Shown here in pieces: positions 58,665 to 64,000 of a DNA stretch of 64,000 nt. Under the pieces are notes generated by a model that was not told where the DNA came from, made no database searches, and was given only the letters and a program-made list of their open reading frames with translations. Both the position numbers and the translations under genes were made by a program. Every line of letters starts with the position of its first letter. The first letter of the stretch is position 1. This stretch comes from VAZQ01 sp963758945 (GTDB lineage Bacteria; Pseudomonadota; Alphaproteobacteria; Rhizobiales; Xanthobacteraceae): NCBI GenBank assembly GCA_963758945.1, contig CAVWXY010000020.1, positions 310,001-374,000 of the forward strand, written 5' to 3'.

Positions 58665-59156
58665 TCACGGGCGCTCGGTCGCTGCTCGCACTACCGCCTT
58701 GAGCGCAGCGGACAAATTGTCGATCACGCGATCGGCGTCGGCGCCAAGTCCGTGACGCTGCGCAATCCACTTGGGATCGTTGTAGGACAGCCAGGTCTTG
58801 CCGTCCGCATCCTCCCAAACCAGCACCTTCAGCGGCAAATCGATGCCGACGGTCTGGTCGGACTGCATGAGCGGCGTGCCGCCCTTGGCGTTGCCGAAAA
58901 TCAGCACTTGCGTCGGCCGCAAAGCCATGCCGACTTGCGTGGCGCCCGCCGCGTGATCGATGCGGGCGAATACTGTCATGCCGCGGGCCGTGATCTCGGA
59001 CTCCAGCCGGTCCGCCGTTTCCTCCGGGCCGAAGCTGCTGGCTGCGGTGATCAACCCGTCCGCGGCCATTGCACATGCCACCCAGAACCAGATGCCGATG
59101 ATTGCGGCGACGGGAACGCCGCGACGCGACCATATCGGGGCACCCCGGCCCGACAT
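58665..59156 (-). CDS. exported DUF302 protein
   Basis: A 163-residue protein with a single membrane span or signal (VPVAAIIGIWFWVACAMAAD). The C-terminal DUF302 domain has ETADRLESEITARGMTVFAR-type beta-alpha pattern, RPTQVLIFGNAKGGTPLMQS and PLKVLVWEDADGKTWLSYND. DUF302 proteins have no agreed function. ATG 59156 has a GAGG site; ATG 59177 is also in frame. It is upstream of livH on the same strand but separated by 114 bp. Confidence 0.88.
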   Translation of the reverse strand: MSGRGAPIWSRRGVPVAAIIGIWFWVACAMAADGLITAASSFGPEETADRLESEITARGMTVFARIDHAAGATQVGMALRPTQVLIFGNAKGGTPLMQSDQTVGIDLPLKVLVWEDADGKTWLSYNDPKWIAQRHGLGADADRVIDNLSAALKAVVRAATERP

Positions 59157-59207
59157 CGCCGGGCCTCGCGATCCCACGGCCGGCCGCCGACCCGGCTCAG
59201 CGCACCA

Positions 59208-59657
59208 TCATGCCGCGGCCTGCTGGCGCACGTGGTCGGGCAGCGGCAACGGCTTGTTGGCGCTTTGCAGGAACTCGATGGTCATGAAGACCATCTCCTT
59301 GTCGCCGAGGTTCTCGAGATCGTGCACCTTGAATTGGCCGGCTCCATAAATCTCGTGCCGCGTCTCGCCGGGCGCGTAGGTGTATTCGACGGTCGTGCCG
59401 TCGTGCACGTGCTGGCGCCCGCGGCCGCCGCTCACCGCGGTCCAGAAATAGTCGAGAACATGGCGGTGGAAGCCGATGCGTTCACCAGGCGCGAGGCGGA
59501 TCATCCACACCCGCACGCGATCGGTCTCCGACACCAGCGTGCTGCCGACGCAGGGGTTGGGATTGGCCTTCTCGCGCTCGAATTCGGCGGCGATCGCCGG
59601 CGGCCAGGCCGCGCGCTCGGATTTTTCCGCCTGCTTGTCCAACATCGTCAGAGCCAT
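59208..59657 (-). CDS. single-domain cupin
   Basis: A 149-residue protein. The cupin barrel has RVRVWMIRLAPGERIGFHRH with the metal His pair, GRQHVHDGTTVEYTYAPGET, and HDLENLGDKEMVFMTIEFLQ. A helical N-terminal extension (LDKQAEKSERAAWPPAIAAE) is present. ATG 59657 has GGAGG upstream. It is divergent from the FAD monooxygenase, with 67 bp between starts, so the two may share regulation. Confidence 0.88.
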   Translation of the reverse strand: MALTMLDKQAEKSERAAWPPAIAAEFEREKANPNPCVGSTLVSETDRVRVWMIRLAPGERIGFHRHVLDYFWTAVSGGRGRQHVHDGTTVEYTYAPGETRHEIYGAGQFKVHDLENLGDKEMVFMTIEFLQSANKPLPLPDHVRQQAAA

Positions 59658-59724
59658 GGCATTCCTCCAGGTTTGGCCCGATATATAGCAACTTTGCCCG
59701 GCTGGAAATGGCGGGATCGAGCGA

Positions 59725-60936
59725 ATGGCAGGCAAGCGGCGCGCGCTGGTCGTCGGCGGCTCGATGAGCGGCCTCCTCGCCGCGCTGCTGCTCGCGCGCG
59801 CCGGGTGGGAGGTCGACGTGTTCGAGCGGGTCGAGAGCGAGCTCGCCGGCCGCGGCGCCGGCATCGTCGCGCAGCCCGACCTGATCGCGACGCTGCGCCG
59901 GCTCGGCATCGATCCGACCGACCTCGGCGTCGCGATCACCACGCGCAAGATCCTGGACGCCTCGGGGCGGCTCGTCGGCGAGTGCGCCTGTCCTCAAGTC
60001 CTGACCGCCTGGGAGCGCGTCTACCGGGCGCTGCGCGACGCGTTTCCGGGCGGGCGCTACCACCGCGGCCGCGGCGTGCGCAGTTTCGAGCAGAGCGAGC
60101 GTTCGGTCGTGGCGCATTTGGCGGACGGCGGCAGCGCCGAGGGCGAGCTGCTGGTGGGGGCGGACGGCCTTCGCTCCACCATCCGCCAGCAATGCCTGCC
60201 GCAGCTCCTGCCGCTCTATGTGGGCTACGTGGCATGGCGCGCGCTCATCCCCGAGGCGGCGTTTGCGCCGGCGATCCATCGCGAGCTGTTCAACTATATG
60301 ACGTTCTGCCTGCCGCCGGGCGAGCAGTTCCTGGGTTATCCGGTGGCAGGGCCGGACAACGACCTGCATCCCGGCCACCGCCGCTACAACGTCGTCTGGT
60401 ACCGGCCCGCGGACGAGACCCGGGAACTGCAACGCCTGCTCACCGACGAGAGCGGCACCACCCACGCGATCTCGATCCCGCCGCCGCTGATCACTCGGCG
60501 AGCCGTCGCCGACATGCGCGCGGCCGCAGAGCGCCTGCTCGCGCCGCAATTCCGCGCGGTGGTGCGCATGATCGACGAGCCGATCCTGCAGCCGATCTAC
60601 GACCTGGAGACGCCGCGCATGGCCTTCGGCCGGGCGGCGATCATCGGCGATGCCGCCTTCGTGGCGCGGCCGCACGTCGCGGCCGGGGTTGCCAAGGCCG
60701 CGGACGACGCGGAAACCTTGAGCGCGGCCCTCGAGGAGAGCGAGGTCGAGCCGGCGCTGCGGCGGTTCGAGGCGGCGCGGCTTCCGGTCGGACGCCGCAT
60801 CATCGAGCGCGCGCGCCACCTCGGCGCCTATCTGCAGGCCACGCAAACGGTCGAGGAGCGCAGCCGCTCGCAGCGCCACGGCATTCCCGCCGCGGTGTTG
60901 GCGGAGACCGCAGTGCTCGATTTCCTGCGGGAGTGA
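59725..60936 (+). CDS. FAD-dependent aromatic hydroxylase, 2,6-dihydroxypyridine-type
   Basis: A 403-residue group A flavin monooxygenase. The FAD site is ALVVGGSMSGLLAALLLARA (a GxGxxG variant, with Ser for the second Gly), then VGADGLRSTIRQQ, and the GD motif IIGDAAFVARPHVAAGVAKA. The RPHVAAGVAKAADDA tail resembles 2,6-dihydroxypyridine 3-monooxygenase of nicotine breakdown, but the substrate is only suggested. A GGGA site precedes ATG 59725. It is divergent from the cupin. Confidence 0.88.
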   Translation: MAGKRRALVVGGSMSGLLAALLLARAGWEVDVFERVESELAGRGAGIVAQPDLIATLRRLGIDPTDLGVAITTRKILDASGRLVGECACPQVLTAWERVYRALRDAFPGGRYHRGRGVRSFEQSERSVVAHLADGGSAEGELLVGADGLRSTIRQQCLPQLLPLYVGYVAWRALIPEAAFAPAIHRELFNYMTFCLPPGEQFLGYPVAGPDNDLHPGHRRYNVVWYRPADETRELQRLLTDESGTTHAISIPPPLITRRAVADMRAAAERLLAPQFRAVVRMIDEPILQPIYDLETPRMAFGRAAIIGDAAFVARPHVAAGVAKAADDAETLSAALEESEVEPALRRFEAARLPVGRRIIERARHLGAYLQATQTVEERSRSQRHGIPAAVLAETAVLDFLRE

Positions 60937-61094
60937 GATCGAAGTCTCTCGGGATCATGCGCGGGCGCGCTTCGACGCGAAGGCCGGGCAGATCGGGGAT
61001 AGCATCCGCGATGCCCCTCCCGCCGGATCGGTCGGTAATCGAAACTAAACACTTCCCATCGATCGTGCGGCCGGACCACAGGGGGAAATAATCC

Positions 61095-62180
61095 ATGCGT
61101 CGGATGACGGGGTTGGCGGCTGCGGTCGCTGCTGCGGTAGCTTTGGGCATTGGCATCGGTTGGATTCTCGGCCCCAAGGCGCCGGCGCCGGACGCGCCGG
61201 AGGCCAAGGCGGCCGACCGCGAGGTGGTGACCGGCACGGTCACATCACGCACCAGCGCCGTGGCCGACACGCAGCCGCAGGCGGCCCAGCCGCAATCGTT
61301 CGCGCCGCCGGCCGCGCCGATGACACCTCAAGCACGACCCGCGACCGCGATGATCCCGGGCGCGCCAACCAGGGCCCGCGCCCCCGCCAACCCGAGATGC
61401 GAAAATCCGGACGCGCTCGGCGTCCACCGAACTGTGGAGGTCGACACCGCGGGCGGACCGGGCTTTGGTTCCGCGCAGTTCAAGGCCCACGATTTCCTGG
61501 AACCAGGCGAAATCGTGCTGACCTTCGACGACGGCCCATGGCCGGGCAATACTCCGGCGGTGCTGGCCGCATTGGCGTCGCAATGCGTGAAGGCGACGTT
61601 TTTTCCGATCGGGCAGCACGTGAGCTGGCATCCCGAGCTGCTCAGGCAGGTTGTCGCCAAGGGTCACACCGTCGGTTCCCATTCGTGGTCGCACGTGAAT
61701 TTAGCCAAGAAATCCCTGGCGGAAGCCAAGGACGAAATCGAGAACGGCATCAGCGCCGTCGCGATTGCCGCCGGGCGTCCGCTGGCACCCTTTTTCCGCT
61801 TCCCGGGGCTCAGCCAGACGCCGGAATTGATCGCCTATCTCGCTGAGAGGAACATCGGCATCTTCTCGATCGATCTCGACTCCTTCGACTTCAAGCTCAA
61901 GAATCCCGAGCTGGTGATCGCATCGGTGATGACCAAGCTCGACAAGCGCGGCCGGGGCATCATCCTGATGCACGATTTCCAGCATTCGACCGCGGTCGCG
62001 CTTCCGGCGTTGTTGCTGCAGCTCAAGGCAAAGGGCTTCAAGGTCGTGCATTTGAAGGCCAAAAATGCCGTGGCGTCGCTGCCCCAATACGAGGACGCTA
62101 TGGTGAAGATGCGGGCCGGCCAAACTGTCGATGGGCGGCCGACCGCAAGCGTCGTGCGCACGATCCAGGATTCCCAATAG
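61095..62180 (+). CDS. exported NodB-family polysaccharide deacetylase
   Basis: A 361-residue protein with an N-terminal anchor or signal (GLAAAVAAAVALGIGIGWIL), a Pro/Ala-rich linker (residues about 35-100), then the NodB domain. Its metal motifs are LTFDDGPWPGNTP (first Asp pair) and VGSHSWSHVNL (H-S/T-x2-H). The C-terminal part has RFPGLSQTPELIAYLAERNI and IILMHDFQ. It would deacetylate a periplasmic or surface N-acetyl sugar polymer. GGGGG precedes ATG 61095. Confidence 0.9.
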   Translation: MRRMTGLAAAVAAAVALGIGIGWILGPKAPAPDAPEAKAADREVVTGTVTSRTSAVADTQPQAAQPQSFAPPAAPMTPQARPATAMIPGAPTRARAPANPRCENPDALGVHRTVEVDTAGGPGFGSAQFKAHDFLEPGEIVLTFDDGPWPGNTPAVLAALASQCVKATFFPIGQHVSWHPELLRQVVAKGHTVGSHSWSHVNLAKKSLAEAKDEIENGISAVAIAAGRPLAPFFRFPGLSQTPELIAYLAERNIGIFSIDLDSFDFKLKNPELVIASVMTKLDKRGRGIILMHDFQHSTAVALPALLLQLKAKGFKVVHLKAKNAVASLPQYEDAMVKMRAGQTVDGRPTASVVRTIQDSQ

Positions 62181-62265
62181 CCGCCGGTTGGCGGTTTGTG
62201 TGTTCTCCGGGTGTGGGGCGGCGCATCTGCGCAAGCGGCGATAGCGAGCGCTCGAGCATCGGCAT

Positions 62266-63180
62266 TCATCTGCCGCGCTTTTTTGCCCGCCCTTTCTTTG
62301 CGCGCTTGACCCCCGCCATTCTCTCGAGCACCGCGCAGACCGCGGCGGTGTCGTGCTCGGCGTGGCCCGACTTCAGCGCCTTGGCGTAGACCGGGACGGT
62401 GGCGTCGAACATCGGCGTCGGGCAGCGAAGCTCGCGCGCGAATTCGCCGATCACCGCCATGTCCTTCTGCCAGATCGATATCTTCATCGTCGGATCGTCG
62501 TAGCGGTCCTTGACCATCATCGGCGCTCGCAGCTCGAACACGCGCGAATTGGCGGCGCCCGATTTGACCATCTCGAACACGGTCTCGGCATCCAGTCCGG
62601 CCTTGAGCCCGAGCACCATCGCCTCGGCGCTGGCGACATTGTTGATGGCGACCAGCAGGTTGGCGACGAACTTCATGCGACTGCCGTTGCCGAACGCACC
62701 GAGGTCGTACACCGCGCGGGCGAAGCCGGCGAACAGCGGGCGCAGCTTGCGGATCGCGGCGCGGTCGCCGCTCGCATAGACCACGAGGTCCTTGACCTTG
62801 GCCTGCGCGCCGGTGCCGCTCACCGGGCAGTCCAGCATCACATGGCCGGCCTTGCGCAAGGCGCGCTCGCCGTTGAGCTTGTCGGCGATGGTGAAGGTGC
62901 TGGCTTCGACGATCACGCGCGGGCCGACGCCCGCGGCGATGATCGCCTGGACGGTGGCATCGAGCGCTGCGGGCTTGGGCAGGCTGGTGACAATGGTCGT
63001 GACCTCGGCGGCGAGCGCACCGGCATCCTTTGCGATCTCCACGCCGGCACGTCCCAGCGCCCGTCGCCGCGAGGGATCGATGTCATAGCCGATGACGCGC
63101 CAGCCGGCGTCCACGAGGTTGTTGGCGAACGCGCCGCCCATGATGCCGAGGCCTACGACGCCGACCTTGCCTTTCGCCAT
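62266..63180 (-). CDS. 3-hydroxyisobutyrate-dehydrogenase-family enzyme
   Basis: A 304-residue NAD(P)-dependent beta-hydroxyacid dehydrogenase. It has VGVVGLGIMGGAFANNLVDA (Rossmann), VIVEASTFTIAD and LDCPVSGTGAQAK (substrate region), and the catalytic-Lys helix MKFVANLLVAINNVASAEAM. AAGGAGG precedes ATG 63180. A basic tail (KRAKKGRAKKRGR) follows the domain. It is divergent from a second member of the same family at 63380. Confidence 0.92.
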   Translation of the reverse strand: MAKGKVGVVGLGIMGGAFANNLVDAGWRVIGYDIDPSRRRALGRAGVEIAKDAGALAAEVTTIVTSLPKPAALDATVQAIIAAGVGPRVIVEASTFTIADKLNGERALRKAGHVMLDCPVSGTGAQAKVKDLVVYASGDRAAIRKLRPLFAGFARAVYDLGAFGNGSRMKFVANLLVAINNVASAEAMVLGLKAGLDAETVFEMVKSGAANSRVFELRAPMMVKDRYDDPTMKISIWQKDMAVIGEFARELRCPTPMFDATVPVYAKALKSGHAEHDTAAVCAVLERMAGVKRAKKGRAKKRGR

Positions 63181-63379
63181 TCCCCACCTCCTTGCGCGGT
63201 CACTGCGGCGGCGGACGCTAGCCGGGAGCGTCCGTTGCATTCAAGCGCGATGTGCCGATCGGCGTCCTCCCGGATAGCCGTCTTTATCATCCGAGCCTAA
63301 TCTCTTATCGTTGCCCCGCTGTGTCGGAGTGACACGGCGGCAGGGAGGGGCAGAGGCCGGCAACCGCGGAGAGACTTGC

Positions 63380-64000
63380 ATGCATATCGGCATCGCCGGC
63401 ATAGGCAAGATGGGCGCGGCCATCGCGCAGCGGTTGCTCGAGGTCGGGCACAAGGTCACAGCCTGGAACCGCTCCGCCGACAAGCTGAAACCGGTCAGGG
63501 AGGCCGGCGCCGCCGTCGCCGCCACCCCGGCGGAACTCGCGCAGGCGAGCGATGCCGTCATCACCATCCTCACCGATGCTGCCGCCATCGACACGGTCTA
63601 TAACGGCGCGTCCGGGCTGCTCGCTCCGGGCGTGCGCGGCAAGCTGTTCATCGAGATGAGCACCGTGCAGCCGCAGACCGAGTTGGCGCTGGCCGAAAAA
63701 GTGCGTGCGAAGGGTGCGGCCCTGGTTGAGTGTCCGGTGGGCGGCTCGACCGGTCCGGCGCGCCAGGGCAAGTTGATCGGGTTGATGGGCGCTGAGCCGG
63801 CCGACGCCGCGCGTGCACGGCCGATCCTCGAGCAGCTTTGCCGCCGGCTCGAGCATTGCGGGCCGGTTGGCTCGGGCGCGGTCATGAAGCTCACCATCAA
63901 CATGCCGCTGATGATCTACTGGCAGGCGCTGGGCGAGGCGCTGGCGCTTTGCCGTCCGCTCGGGCTCGACCCCGCGCGGATCATGGATCTGCTCTCCGAC
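63380..64000 (+). CDS. 3-hydroxyisobutyrate-dehydrogenase-family enzyme, 3' end outside window
   Basis: The first 207 residues are present and the frame is open to the window end. It has HIGIAGIGKMGAAIAQRLLE (Rossmann), FIEMSTVQPQTELAL and ECPVGGSTGPARQGKL, and the catalytic helix GAVMKLTINMPLMIYWQALG. GGAGAG lies before ATG 63380. It is a paralogue of the divergent gene at 62266-63180; the substrate is unknown. Confidence 0.9.
   Translation, partial: MHIGIAGIGKMGAAIAQRLLEVGHKVTAWNRSADKLKPVREAGAAVAATPAELAQASDAVITILTDAAAIDTVYNGASGLLAPGVRGKLFIEMSTVQPQTELALAEKVRAKGAALVECPVGGSTGPARQGKLIGLMGAEPADAARARPILEQLCRRLEHCGPVGSGAVMKLTINMPLMIYWQALGEALALCRPLGLDPARIMDLLSD

Overview
This 64 kb window is high-GC, gene-dense chromosomal DNA from an alphaproteobacterium, most likely of the order Hyphomicrobiales (Rhizobiales), near Bradyrhizobiaceae/Xanthobacteraceae. 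The evidence is the gene content (DUF992 and DUF1236-like exported proteins, a UvrB with a long N-terminal extension, many tripartite tricarboxylate transport proteins, several glutathione transferases, an MsrP without an adjacent MsrQ), the dispersed palindromic repeats typical of that group, and a pair of CtrA-type TTAA-N7-TTAA boxes. I see no rRNA, tRNA or CRISPR array.

Layout. 0-7 kb: two overlapping MaoC-type hydratase genes (the first cut by the window edge), small exported proteins, an EamA-type transporter with a composite palindromic repeat at its start, and a beta-class GST. 7-10 kb: a decayed polysaccharide-type cluster (family 2 glycosyltransferase, HlyD-like adaptor, zinc-ribbon protein) with many frameshifts and stops, bracketed by two ~30 bp direct repeats. 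10-14.5 kb: a metallophosphoesterase cut short by a transposase fragment, an intact MT-A70 methyltransferase, an intact and a broken copy of a lysine-rich mini-protein, a dienelactone-hydrolase-like enzyme and a small zinc ribbon. 14.5-22.3 kb: a glyoxalase-fold protein, uvrB, an L,D-transpeptidase, a nu-class GST, and an intradiol dioxygenase overlapping a Cys-rich CWC protein. 22.7-23.8 kb: an IS110-family element with a structured leader. 24-36.6 kb: an anion transporter, a DUF1800/DUF1501 pair (the latter frameshifted), an ABC exporter, a PQQ-type sugar dehydrogenase, TctC and iron-type binding proteins, a GST and a phytanoyl-CoA-dioxygenase-like hydroxylase. 36.8-42.9 kb: an aspartate aminotransferase, a DUF992 protein, an EF-G paralogue and MsrP. 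43-47.7 kb: a TRAP (TAXI) transporter with both genes frameshifted, and an ISAzo13-type element, also frameshifted. 47.9-64 kb: a RidA protein, a divergent SDR, a cyclase-tctCBA uptake operon, a livHMGF ABC importer with its binding protein convergent to it, a cupin/FAD-monooxygenase divergent pair, a NodB-type deacetylase and two 3-hydroxyisobutyrate-dehydrogenase-like enzymes (the last cut by the window end).

The functional theme is uptake and breakdown of organic acids and aromatics (two TctC receptors, a complete TctABC, TRAP-TAXI, Liv ABC, intradiol dioxygenase, FAD hydroxylase, cyclase, MaoC hydratases, GSTs) by a versatile soil- or water-type heterotroph. The most notable non-routine signals are the decayed glycosyltransferase cluster between direct repeats, the CtrA boxes, the IS110 leader hairpin, the composite palindrome at 4808-5001, and a series of five broken genes whose lengths are all off by a net +1 base, which suggests assembly error or very recent decay. 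I did not find a convincing new multi-gene system; the candidates are ranked honestly in the findings.
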